Source: an uncultured Bacilli bacterium (lineage in GTDB: Bacteria; Bacillota_I; Bacilli_A; RFN20; CAG-449). From it: a stretch of 40,546 nt of DNA. Made by a program: the position numbers and the translations under genes. A model generated the notes under the pieces. That model was not told where the DNA came from. It made no database searches and was given only the letters and a program-made list of their open reading frames with translations. How positions within the stretch are numbered: position 1 is the first letter of the stretch; the number at the start of each line of letters is the position of its first letter. The DNA lies in the NCBI GenBank assembly GCA_947626895.1, contig CANQTY010000008.1:1-40546 (forward strand), given 5' to 3'. Below, one piece after another: positions 7,902 to 17,214 of the stretch.

Positions 7902-8867
7902 ATGGAAGAAAAAAATTTTAGATCAAAATGGGAAAATTATCTAACTAAATATGACATCGAAAGTGTCGATAAGGATGCTCTTCTTTCTTATTACAAAGAA
8001 TCTATTTCATGTGGAAGATTAGATTCCTTAAAAAACTATAGCGAAGTAGAATTACTAACAAGACTTGGTTTATTTGAAAATGGTTACTTAACTAATGCAG
8101 GATTTTATCTCTTTTCAAATAAAAAACCTGTAGTTTTAAAAATGGCAACTTATGTAACAGATGCTAGAATTAACTTTTCAGACATTCGAAGAGTCGAAGA
8201 TAATATTTATAATTTAATTCGATGTACAAATGCCTATATTAAAGAGAAAATGAATTTGCGAGTGGAAATGGGAGAGGGAACATCTAGAATTGAAATTCTC
8301 GAAGTACCTGTTTTAGCCATTCGTGAAATTATCGTCAATTCCTTTGCTCATGCAAATTATCGTGGTGTTACTGAACACGAAATAGATATCACTCCAACTC
8401 AAATAAAAATTTATAATCCAGGTGAATTTCCTATTAATTTAAAGCCAGAAATGTTTGTAACAGCCTCAAGAAAAAGTCATCCAAGAAACAAGGTCATCCT
8501 TACTACCTTATATAAATGCAAAGACATAGAAATTTTTAGCAGTGGATTTAAAAAAGTCTTCTCTTTATGTGAAGCAAGTAATGTTAAATTTGACTATGAA
8601 ACTAGTGAAGATGGATTTTCTTTTGTCTTTTATAGACCAAATGCAATAAATAAGACACCTCTAGTAGCAGAAACTATTTTAAGAACTAGTGATTACAAAG
8701 TATTAAATGTCTTAAGAGATAATCCTAATCTTACTCGCGAGCAAATTGCTTCTTTAATTTGTATGGACAAAAGAACGGTACAAAGAAAATTAAATACTCT
8801 AGTTGCAAATGGATTTATTATAAGAATTGGTTCTAAAAAGACTGGATATTGGAAAATACTTAATTAG
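7902..8867 (+). CDS. HATPase_c_4-like ATP-binding regulator with C-terminal HTH, lacking an obvious AlbA_2 N-terminal domain
   Basis: AIREIIVNSFAHANYRG...EIDITPTQIKIYNPGEFP; C-term LTREQIASLICMDKRTVQRKLNTLVANGFI winged HTH. Confidence 0.75.
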   Translation: MEEKNFRSKWENYLTKYDIESVDKDALLSYYKESISCGRLDSLKNYSEVELLTRLGLFENGYLTNAGFYLFSNKKPVVLKMATYVTDARINFSDIRRVEDNIYNLIRCTNAYIKEKMNLRVEMGEGTSRIEILEVPVLAIREIIVNSFAHANYRGVTEHEIDITPTQIKIYNPGEFPINLKPEMFVTASRKSHPRNKVILTTLYKCKDIEIFSSGFKKVFSLCEASNVKFDYETSEDGFSFVFYRPNAINKTPLVAETILRTSDYKVLNVLRDNPNLTREQIASLICMDKRTVQRKLNTLVANGFIIRIGSKKTGYWKILN

Positions 8868-8890
8868 AAATCCACGTTCATTTTAAATTC

Positions 8891-8950
8891 AATTTATCTA
8901 CCAATTTATTTACCAGTTTATTTACCAATTTATCTACCAATTTATTTACC
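8891..8950 (+). repeat. Five tandem 12-bp units AATTTATTTACC (cluster 1)
   Basis: Units 8891, 8903, 8915, 8927, 8939 with variants t/c and a/g. Confidence 0.9.
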
Positions 8951-9026
8951 AATTTTGATTTTTATAAATGCAATATCAAAATAAATAGTGGCAATTTTTA
9001 GGCGTTTTATTAAAATTAATATTTAT

Positions 9027-9086
9027 TTTTTATTTACCAATTTATTTACCAATTTATTTACCAGTTTATTTACCAATTTATTTACC
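9027..9086 (+). repeat. Five tandem 12-bp units AATTTATTTACC (cluster 2)
   Basis: Units 9027, 9039, 9051, 9063, 9075, uninterrupted. Confidence 0.9.
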
Positions 9087-9110
9087 ACTTTGGAAATAAA
9101 GTGCTATAAT
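9082..9110 (+). promoter_or_regulatory. Promoter of gene 6 overlapping the last iteron
   Basis: TTACCA (9082-9087) - 17 - TATAAT (9105-9110). Confidence 0.55.
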
Positions 9111-9136
9111 AAATAAGGAAAGGTGAGGTAGAAAAA

Positions 9137-10546
9137 ATGAATTTTACAAACGCAGATACAAATTTAATTAATATAGTTAATGATTTAAGAGCCAGACAAC
9201 ATGAGGAAGAATGGTTTGAATTTAAAGAAAATTGGTATGAGCCTAAACAAATTGGTGAATATATCAGCGCATTATCTAATTCTGCCGCTACATGTGGTAA
9301 AGATTATGGTTACTTTATTTGGGGTATTAATGATAAAACCCATGAAATTGTTGGAACAACTCTAGATTATACAATCAATTATAGTAATGAACCATATCAA
9401 AATTATCTTGCAAGAAATTTAAATCCTTCAATTGCATTTGAATTTAAAGAGTTAATAATTGAAAAAAAAAGAATCGTAGTTTTGATAATTCCTGCGGCAA
9501 AAAGAGTCCCAACATCATTTTTAAAAGATCGTTTTTATAGAATTGGATCCAGCAAAGTAAATTTAGATAGATATCCCGAAAGGGAGGCTTTGGTTTGGAA
9601 AGTGTTGAATGAGGGTTATCCTACAATGACAAATACCGAAAGTCCAATTCAGGATTTAACTTTTGATAAATTGCGCTCATTTTTTCTAGATCACAATCTT
9701 GAACTTAAAGAAAACTTTCGAATATATTTACGTCTTTATACTCCATCAGGAAAATATAATATGCTCGCTTGTTATTTAGCGGATAATGGCAATATTCCAG
9801 TAAGAGTATCAATTTTTTCAGGATCATCAAAAGCAGAAAAGCTATTTTCTGTTAAAGAATTCGGAAATGAATCATTAATTTCTGTTATTGATAGAATTAT
9901 AGATTATTCTATTTCTATTAACATCAGCAGAACTATAGAACATCCAAATGGTTTTAGAGAGGATGTTCCCTTATTTGATCAAGCAAGCTTTAACGAAGCA
10001 GTCAAGAATGCTTTTATCCATAATAATTGGACAAATAGGGCTTCTCCAATGGTAACATTCTTTAATGATAGAGTTGAGATTGTTTCCTTCTCATCTCTTG
10101 CACCAAATCAAACGATTGAAGGATTTTTCCGTGGAGATAGTAAACCAGTAAATGAAGACTTATCTGTCATCTTTTTAGAAACACATTTAAGCGAAAGAAC
10201 TGGCAAAGGTGTACCTTATATTGTCTCTCAATATGGACGAAATGTATTTGATATTCAAGAAAATTATATCAAAGTGACTTTACCATATAATTGGAGACAT
10301 AAATTTGAAGCCGAAAGCTTAACTTTTGATGAATCTTCATTAAATTTGCAACTTACCCAAAATGAAACTACCGTTTTAAATATGATGAATAACAATCCCA
10401 CGATAACTCAAAAAGAACTTGCTATAGCCATTGGATTAAGCAAAACAACTATTCAAAACATTATCATTCGTTTAAAGGGATTGAATTATATTAATCGTGT
10501 GGGTTCAAACAAAAAAGGTTATTGGAAAGTAAATAATAAAGCTTAA
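9137..10546 (+). CDS. AlbA_2/Schlafen-like ATP-binding putative DNA-binding protein with C-terminal HTH
   Basis: HEEEWFEFKENWYEPKQIGEYISALSNSA...YGYFIWGINDKT (AlbA_2-like); SFNEAVKNAFIHNNW; C-term ITQKELAIAIGLSKTTIQNIIIRLKGLNYI winged HTH. Confidence 0.8.
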   Translation: MNFTNADTNLINIVNDLRARQHEEEWFEFKENWYEPKQIGEYISALSNSAATCGKDYGYFIWGINDKTHEIVGTTLDYTINYSNEPYQNYLARNLNPSIAFEFKELIIEKKRIVVLIIPAAKRVPTSFLKDRFYRIGSSKVNLDRYPEREALVWKVLNEGYPTMTNTESPIQDLTFDKLRSFFLDHNLELKENFRIYLRLYTPSGKYNMLACYLADNGNIPVRVSIFSGSSKAEKLFSVKEFGNESLISVIDRIIDYSISINISRTIEHPNGFREDVPLFDQASFNEAVKNAFIHNNWTNRASPMVTFFNDRVEIVSFSSLAPNQTIEGFFRGDSKPVNEDLSVIFLETHLSERTGKGVPYIVSQYGRNVFDIQENYIKVTLPYNWRHKFEAESLTFDESSLNLQLTQNETTVLNMMNNNPTITQKELAIAIGLSKTTIQNIIIRLKGLNYINRVGSNKKGYWKVNNKA

Positions 10547-10701
10547 TTTTTGCGATTTTTAATTCATTTTATGCTTTCTTTTAATTTCCTTTATTTTGGA
10601 AAATAATCTTTTCTATTGTATTCTATTTTTGATTTGTTAAAATACCTTTGATAAATTTTTCTTGATGTATTTATCATATGATTTAAAAAGGAGAACACTC
10701 A

Positions 10702-11571
10702 ATGGAACAATTTATACAAATCTTAAAAGCCATCTTATTTGGCATTATTGAAGGAATTACTGAATGGTTACCTATTTCCTCGACAGGTCATATGATTCTT
10801 CTTGAGGATATTTTAAAAGTCAATACGATGTTTTCGCGTGATGGTGTCCCTGAATATGGTGATGCCTTCTGGGGATTATTTTTAGTAGTCATTCAACTCG
10901 GAGCAATTATCGCAGTAATCATTCACTTTTGGAATAAACTATGGCCATTTACAAAGAAGAAAACTCCCGAAGAAAAAAAGGTGATTTTTCATACATGGGG
11001 TAAAACTTTAGTCGCTTGTATTCCCGCGGCAATCATAGGATTATTACTTGATGATTTTTTAGATCAACATCTATATAATGTTTTAACAGTATCCATTACC
11101 TTAATCGTCTATGGTATTTTATTTATCATCATGGAAATTTGGAATAAGAAAAGAGAATTTAAAATCGATTCGATTAAAAATATGTCTTATAAATATGCTT
11201 TAATTATTGGAGCAATGCAGCTACTTGCTCTCATTCCTGGAACTTCAAGAAGTGGAGTTACAATTTTAGGAGCGATGCTTTTAGGTTGTAATCGAGAATC
11301 TAGCGCGGAATTTTCTTTCTTCTTATCCATCCCTGTGATGTTCGGGGCTTCATTACTCCGTGCCGTGAAATTTTTAATTAAATATGGTTTACCTGGAGTA
11401 AGTGAAATCATCTTTTTACTTGTTGGATGTTTAGTAGCCTTTATTGTTTCGTTATTGATTGTTAAATGGCTCATGAATTTTGTTAAAAAGCACGACTTTA
11501 AGCCATTTGGTATTTATCGAATCGTTTTAGGCATAGGCTTAATTATTTATATGCTCTGCACAAGTTTATAA
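10702..11571 (+). CDS. uppP: Undecaprenyl-diphosphatase
   Basis: GIIEGITEWLPISSTGHMILLED and LIPGTSRSGVTILGAMLLGCNRESSAEFSFFLSIPVM motifs. Confidence 0.95.
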   Translation: MEQFIQILKAILFGIIEGITEWLPISSTGHMILLEDILKVNTMFSRDGVPEYGDAFWGLFLVVIQLGAIIAVIIHFWNKLWPFTKKKTPEEKKVIFHTWGKTLVACIPAAIIGLLLDDFLDQHLYNVLTVSITLIVYGILFIIMEIWNKKREFKIDSIKNMSYKYALIIGAMQLLALIPGTSRSGVTILGAMLLGCNRESSAEFSFFLSIPVMFGASLLRAVKFLIKYGLPGVSEIIFLLVGCLVAFIVSLLIVKWLMNFVKKHDFKPFGIYRIVLGIGLIIYMLCTSL

Positions 11572-11646
11572 ACTAAGAAAAGGATAAATTGCATTTTTCT
11601 TCATTTTCAGTTATGCTAATTTTAATGAAAGTCGAGGAAAAATCAT

Positions 11647-12792
11647 ATGAAAATTGTCACTTCTAAAACTAGAGAACTTCTCAATCGTTATATTGAAAGA
11701 TTGATGAATGACTCTACACCTGATTTACCTATTTGGAACATCGAATCCATCAAGGGAGGTAAAAAACCAGCTTGGAACTATATCGATGGTTGCATGATGA
11801 CCTCTTTATTAAATCTTTATAATTTAAATCACGATGAAAAATACTTTGATTTTGTCGAACATTTCGTCGATTATTATGTCTTTGATGATGGAAGTATTCG
11901 GGGTTATGATAAAGAAACATATAATCTTGATAACATCAATGAAGGACGTGTGCTTTTTGAATTGTATGAAAGAACGAAAAAAGAAAAATATAAAAAAGCC
12001 ATCGATCTTTTATATTCACAATTAAAAGAACAACCAAGAACAAAAGAAGGAAACTTCTTTCATAAAGCCATTTATCATGATCAAGTATGGTTAGATGGTT
12101 TATATATGGCTCAACCATTTTATACTCTATATGCTTTACATAATAATCCATCTTTAATCGATGATATTTTAAATCAATTCCAAAATGTCTATCACATCAT
12201 GTTTGATCAAGAAAAAGAACTTTATTATCATGGCTATGATTCCTCAAAAACGATGTTTTGGGCAAATAAAAATACAGGACTATCAAAAAGCTTCTGGCTC
12301 CGTTCGATTGGATGGTATACGGTTGCCTTAATCGATGTCTATGATTTTTTAAGTGAAGATCCTAGAAAAGAACAGATTAAAGAAATCTTTATTCACACTA
12401 TCAAAGGATTATGTAGATATCTAAATAAAGATAAATATATGTTCTATCAAGTCGTTGATCAAGGAGAAAAAGAAGGTAATTATTTAGAATCTTCTGGATC
12501 TAGTATGATTGCTTATGCCATTTTAAAAGGGGTTCGTTTAAATGTCTTAACTCAGGATTATAAAGAAATCGGTTTAAAAATTTTCCAAGGAATTTGTGAT
12601 GAATATTTAAGCGAAGAAGATGGAACCCTAAATTTAGGAGGAATTTGTCTTTCCGCGGGACTTGGTCCAGAAAAAAGTCCTAAAAGAGATGGAACTTTTG
12701 AATATTATATTTCTGAACCCATCGTGAAAAATGATGCTAAAGGGGTAGGACCTCTTGTCATGGCTTATATTGAAGTAATTCGTGCAGAATAA
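11647..12792 (+). CDS. Glycoside hydrolase family 105-like (unsaturated rhamnogalacturonyl hydrolase)
   Basis: WLDGLYMAQPFYTLY, FWLRSIGWYTVALIDV, YLESSGSSMIAYAILKG, GPLVMAYIEV. Confidence 0.8.
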   Translation: MKIVTSKTRELLNRYIERLMNDSTPDLPIWNIESIKGGKKPAWNYIDGCMMTSLLNLYNLNHDEKYFDFVEHFVDYYVFDDGSIRGYDKETYNLDNINEGRVLFELYERTKKEKYKKAIDLLYSQLKEQPRTKEGNFFHKAIYHDQVWLDGLYMAQPFYTLYALHNNPSLIDDILNQFQNVYHIMFDQEKELYYHGYDSSKTMFWANKNTGLSKSFWLRSIGWYTVALIDVYDFLSEDPRKEQIKEIFIHTIKGLCRYLNKDKYMFYQVVDQGEKEGNYLESSGSSMIAYAILKGVRLNVLTQDYKEIGLKIFQGICDEYLSEEDGTLNLGGICLSAGLGPEKSPKRDGTFEYYISEPIVKNDAKGVGPLVMAYIEVIRAE

Positions 12793-12816
12793 ACTTTATC
12801 TAGCATATAATAAACT

Positions 12817-13854
12817 ATGCTAGAACAAGATTATAAATCCCTTCATCAAATCCCTGAATTAGGGTTTAAAGAATTTAAAACAAGTGCTTATCTACTTTCT
12901 AGATTAGCTCATACAAAAGCTAAAATTACAAAAATCAATACAGGTATTTTAGCTTTTTTTGATTTTCAAAAAGAAAAGACAATTGCCTTTCGAGCAGAAG
13001 AAGATGCTTTACCTATAAAGGAAAAAACTTCTTTACCCTATGCCTCACGTAATCATAGAATGCATGCCTGTGGTCATGATAGTCATATGGCAATTCTTTT
13101 ATCTCTTGGAGATTATATTCACCATCTAGATGATTATCCATATAATCTTCTTTTAGTATTTCAACCCTCTGAAGAATCCTTTGGAGGAGCACTTTCTTTA
13201 ATTCCTAGCTTATCTTCTTTTTCTTTTGAGGCCTTTTTTGGAATGCATGTATTCCCTCATTTTAAAAAGAATACCTTTTATACTTCAAAAATCCCTTTAT
13301 TTTCAAGTGCGACAGAAATCGATTTAATAATTCTAGGAAAGCAAGATCATATCGCTCATTATAAAAAACAAAATGATTCGATTTATTTAGGATATCATTA
13401 TTTAAAAAAGATAGAAAATTTAGCAAAAAAAGAAAAAATCTTTTTTCATGCAGGAAAAATAAACGGAGGAACAAAACGGAATGTTATCGCAGGTAAAACA
13501 ATGATCAAAGGCACTCTAAGAAGTGATGATATATCTAAAAATGAATCTTTTATAAAAAAGATGAAAGCTTTAGAAAATGATAAATTGAAAATTCAATGTT
13601 CTCCAAGTATACCCTCTTTAATAAATGATAAAAACGTATTAAAAAAACTAGATAGTTTACCCTTAAACTATCTCAATAAAACGCTTTTTGAGGCCGAAGA
13701 TTTTGCTTTTTATCCCTCTTATTTTCATCCATGTTTTTTTATCATGGGGTTAGGAAATATCTCTTCTTTACATACAAATACTTTTCATGTACCCTTATCT
13801 TCATTAAAAGAAGGTCTTAATTTTTATATTTCCATACTAAATCTTTTTAAATAA
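12817..13854 (+). CDS. M20-family N-acetyldiaminopimelate deacetylase (by motif and context)
   Basis: HQIPELGFKEFKTSAYL, MHACGHDSHMAILL, adjacent to dap genes. Confidence 0.7.
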   Translation: MLEQDYKSLHQIPELGFKEFKTSAYLLSRLAHTKAKITKINTGILAFFDFQKEKTIAFRAEEDALPIKEKTSLPYASRNHRMHACGHDSHMAILLSLGDYIHHLDDYPYNLLLVFQPSEESFGGALSLIPSLSSFSFEAFFGMHVFPHFKKNTFYTSKIPLFSSATEIDLIILGKQDHIAHYKKQNDSIYLGYHYLKKIENLAKKEKIFFHAGKINGGTKRNVIAGKTMIKGTLRSDDISKNESFIKKMKALENDKLKIQCSPSIPSLINDKNVLKKLDSLPLNYLNKTLFEAEDFAFYPSYFHPCFFIMGLGNISSLHTNTFHVPLSSLKEGLNFYISILNLFK

Positions 13855-14900
13855 GGTTTTAAAATCAACAAAGCTTTTTTTAATGTCTTTGTTTTACCTA
13901 CAAAAGAAAGACGAATATATGATTCTAAATGGAAAAAGATCCCAGGAATGATTACAATTCCTTCTTGATCAATCAGTTCTTTAGCAAAATCTAATGAACT
14001 ACCCTTGATTTTAATAAATACATAAAAAGCCCCTTCAACAGGAACATAATCTAAGTTTAATTCACGGAGATAATCTAAAACGATTTTCCGATTTTTTTGA
14101 TACCGTTTATAACCTTTTTTATCTTTTAAGGCACTTGCACCAATTTTTTGAATAAAACTAGGTACACTAATTAAGCTCATTCTAATTCTTCTTTTTAATT
14201 CAAGAATGGTTTTATTTCCACTTAAAATATAACCAAGTCTTAAACCTGTAAGATTATAAGCTTTAGAAAAACTTTTAATTCTAATTATATAATCATCGAT
14301 ATCCTTTAAAACGTAGTGATTTTTTTGATAAATTATATCTTCATAGACTTCATCTAAAATTACATAGATGTTTTTAATTTTGGCAATTTGTAAGATTGCT
14401 TCAAGTTCTGAAGAAGAATATATTCTTCCTGTCGGATTATTTGGACTATTGATGATAACACATCTTGTTTTACTAGTGATTGCTTCAAGAAAAATATCTT
14501 TTGTTAATAAAAAAGAAGAATTTTCTAAAGAATAATAACGAATTTTATATTCATAATATTCACATAAATCACTATATAAAGGATATGAGGGATTAAAAAT
14601 AACAATTTCATCTTTCTTTTTAAATAAACTTAAGGCCAAAAATAGGCCAAAAGTGGATCCGTTTACGATAGCAACATTATCCTTGTTGATTAATACTCCC
14701 TTTTGATTTTCTTTAAAAATGATGCTTTTTATAAGTGTTGGATTTCCCTTGCTAGATTCATATTTAAGTTTTCCTTTAAAAAAAGTGGATATCAAGGGTA
14801 ATAAATACTTTCTTTTAGTTGGGGTAGGATCTTCTCCAATACTTAAATAGTATTTAGCCCCTTGATTTTTCGCTAGATCATTAAATTCTTGTAGATTCAT
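13824..14900 (-). CDS. PLP-dependent aminotransferase class I/II, probable N-acetyl-LL-DAP aminotransferase (PatA-type)
   Basis: NSPNNPTGRIYS, YVILDEVYEDIIY, RIKSFSKAYNLTGLRLGY; divergent from dapF. Confidence 0.75.
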   Translation of the reverse strand: MNLQEFNDLAKNQGAKYYLSIGEDPTPTKRKYLLPLISTFFKGKLKYESSKGNPTLIKSIIFKENQKGVLINKDNVAIVNGSTFGLFLALSLFKKKDEIVIFNPSYPLYSDLCEYYEYKIRYYSLENSSFLLTKDIFLEAITSKTRCVIINSPNNPTGRIYSSSELEAILQIAKIKNIYVILDEVYEDIIYQKNHYVLKDIDDYIIRIKSFSKAYNLTGLRLGYILSGNKTILELKRRIRMSLISVPSFIQKIGASALKDKKGYKRYQKNRKIVLDYLRELNLDYVPVEGAFYVFIKIKGSSLDFAKELIDQEGIVIIPGIFFHLESYIRLSFVGKTKTLKKALLILKPYLKRFSMEI

Positions 14901-14973
14901 AATTTCACCTATATTTTTTTATGATGAACATACTAATTTCATGACTTCATTCATAAAATGAATTGGTGATAAA

Positions 14974-15717
14974 ATGGATCTATATCTTTATGATGCAGTA
15001 GGAAATACATTTTTAGTATCAAGGCAAAAAAGAAGTCCTAGTGAAAGAAAAAAATGGATGGATTATTTTAATGTTGATGGGTTTATTGAATATCAAAATA
15101 ATCCCTTAAAAATGCGTATATTTAATAAAGATGGTAGTCCTGCGCTTATGTGTGGAAATGGGTTACGTTGCTTTTTACATTATGGGATGGAAAAAGGCGA
15201 TTTAAATATAGGAAGTTATGTTGTAGATACTTTAGATGGTCCTATTGATTGTCGCATTTTAGAACGTTTTCCTTTCCATAGTGAAATCTATTTAAAGCCA
15301 AAGAAAAAGATGTTTATCAATAAAAAAATGATCTCCGTGGATGGAATATTAATTCCTGTATATACTCTATTTTTAGGAACTTTATCTCATATTATTATCG
15401 ATTATAATATTTCTTTAAATAAAGAAATAATTATTAAAAGAATCCAAGATGAATTTAAAAAAACTGTTGGAAATATCTCCTTTGTTCATCCTTTAAATAG
15501 TGAAGAATTTGAAATATTAACTTATGAAAGAGGCGTAGGTTATACACTTTCCTGCGGGACTGCAAATGGCGCGGCATATTATTTATTAAAAACTAAAAAT
15601 CTTATCTCCTCTTCCGCGATAGGGAAAAATAAAGGAGGTAATTTATATTTAAAATCTTTTGAAAATGGCGTTTTACTTTCTGGAGATGTTACATTAAAAG
15701 GAAGATATGAAGGATGA
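14974..15717 (+). CDS. dapF: Diaminopimelate epimerase
   Basis: ALMCGNGLRCFLHY and YTLSCGTANGAAYY (the two catalytic Cys motifs). Confidence 0.88.
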   Translation: MDLYLYDAVGNTFLVSRQKRSPSERKKWMDYFNVDGFIEYQNNPLKMRIFNKDGSPALMCGNGLRCFLHYGMEKGDLNIGSYVVDTLDGPIDCRILERFPFHSEIYLKPKKKMFINKKMISVDGILIPVYTLFLGTLSHIIIDYNISLNKEIIIKRIQDEFKKTVGNISFVHPLNSEEFEILTYERGVGYTLSCGTANGAAYYLLKTKNLISSSAIGKNKGGNLYLKSFENGVLLSGDVTLKGRYEG

Positions 15718-16598
15718 AAGGAATCTATACAGCCTTACTTACTCCATTTTATCAAAATGAGCTAGATTTACCTGCTTTTAAAAATCTTTTACAAAGACAA
15801 AAGGAAGCAAAAGTCGATGGTGTTGTTTTATTAAGCACAACTTCTGAAGCATCTACATTAACAAAAAAAGAATGTATCACTTTATTAAGTGTAGCAAAAA
15901 AAGAATATGATCAGGATATCATTATAGGAATCTCACAAAATAGCATAGAAAACGTATTAGAAAAGATGAAGTTATATAATGAATTTGAACCTATTGCGTA
16001 TTTAATTTGTTCGCCATTTTATAATAAGATGACGCAAAATGGACTTATAAATTTTTATGAAACAATAGCTCATTTTTCTAAATACCCCTTAATTTTATAT
16101 AATGTTCCATCAAGAACGGGTTATGATATACCTCTTGAATGCATTGAAAAATTAGCTAAAAATAAGAAAATTATAGGAATTAAAAATGCCTCGAATTCAT
16201 TAAGTTATAGCCTTCAATTAGATCGATTCCATTCACAAGAATTTAAAATTTTTTCAGGGAATGATGATAATTTTATAGAAAATATAGCAATGCATCATGA
16301 TGGTATCATTTCTGTTTTATCTAATTTGATTCCTAGTTTTTTAAAAGATCTTTATGAAACCTCAAAAAAAGACTTTGAAAAGGCGAAAATGAAGTTTCAT
16401 TTATTATCTCCTTTATTTAATTTTCTTTCTCTAGAGATAAATCCCGTGCCGATTAAAGCCTTAATGAGTTATTTTAAATTGATGCAAAATGAATGTAGAA
16501 CTCCCTTAAGTCCTTTAGATTTTCCTTATAATAAAATGATTTCAACACTTGTAGAAAGGAATAAAACGCTATTTTATGAATATACTTCTCGTTGGTAA
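15714..16598 (+). CDS. dapA: 4-hydroxy-tetrahydrodipicolinate synthase
   Basis: TALLTPF, LLSTTSEASTLTKKE, LILYNVPSRTGYDIP, GIKNASNS; ATGA overlap with dapF. Confidence 0.9.
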   Translation: MKGIYTALLTPFYQNELDLPAFKNLLQRQKEAKVDGVVLLSTTSEASTLTKKECITLLSVAKKEYDQDIIIGISQNSIENVLEKMKLYNEFEPIAYLICSPFYNKMTQNGLINFYETIAHFSKYPLILYNVPSRTGYDIPLECIEKLAKNKKIIGIKNASNSLSYSLQLDRFHSQEFKIFSGNDDNFIENIAMHHDGIISVLSNLIPSFLKDLYETSKKDFEKAKMKFHLLSPLFNFLSLEINPVPIKALMSYFKLMQNECRTPLSPLDFPYNKMISTLVERNKTLFYEYTSRW

Positions 16599-17211
16599 TG
16601 GACGTATTTCTCAAAAAATTCAAGAATATGTTAAAAATAACAATAATTATCAAATTATAGGTATTTTAGATAAGAAACATCCTTATTTAAATATTGAGGA
16701 TTGTTTACATGCAATTATAGACTTTTCTTCGCCGAATGCTATTGATTTAACTCTTTCACTTGCCTTACAAAAAAAGGTCCCTTTAATTATTGGCACAACT
16801 GGATATAGTGATAACGATTTAGAAAAAATTAAAAAAGCCGCGGAAAAAATACCTATAGGCATGGATGCAAATTTTTCTTATGGATTTCATCTTTTTAAAA
16901 AATTCCATGAAGGAATGAAAAATAAGAAAAATATCACAAAATATCTTCTTGAAACTCATCATAAAAATAAAAAAGATATTCCAAGTGGTTCCTCACTCCT
17001 TTTAAAAGATGATAATTTAATTACTTTTTCTTTGCGCGGAGGTAATATTCCTGGAGTTCATGAGCTTCGTTATCTATTCGATGATGAAGAAATCATCTTT
17101 ACTCATCGAGTATATGATCGGATGACATTTGTAAAAGGTGCCTTTTTCTTATTAAATAAAATTAAAGATTTATCCCCGTGTTTATATCATATGGATGATT
17201 TTATTCGTTAA
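16576..17211 (+). CDS. dapB: 4-hydroxy-tetrahydrodipicolinate reductase (short)
   Basis: LLVGNGRISQKI, AIIDFSSPNA, IIGTTGY, ETHHKNKKDIPSGSS. Confidence 0.88.
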   Translation: MNILLVGNGRISQKIQEYVKNNNNYQIIGILDKKHPYLNIEDCLHAIIDFSSPNAIDLTLSLALQKKVPLIIGTTGYSDNDLEKIKKAAEKIPIGMDANFSYGFHLFKKFHEGMKNKKNITKYLLETHHKNKKDIPSGSSLLLKDDNLITFSLRGGNIPGVHELRYLFDDEEIIFTHRVYDRMTFVKGAFFLLNKIKDLSPCLYHMDDFIR

Positions 17212-17214
17212 ATT

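Noticed and set aside
8891-9086. CRISPR array
   Set aside because: 12-bp units are directly contiguous with no unique spacers; no cas genes in the window.
1312-10546. tRNA-Pro as attachment site of an integrated island covering the ATPase block
   Set aside because: No integrase and no duplicated tRNA 3' end found; the 11-bp match gtgggttcaaa near 10497 is inside gene 6 and lacks the rest of the tRNA end.
11187-12151. ORFs 11187-11474(-), 11834-12025(+), 11936-12151(-)
   Set aside because: Overlap well-supported uppP and GH105 genes in other frames; low complexity translations.
13262-13474. Minus-strand ORF 70 aa
   Set aside because: Antisense to the deacetylase gene; Phe/Leu-rich shadow translation.
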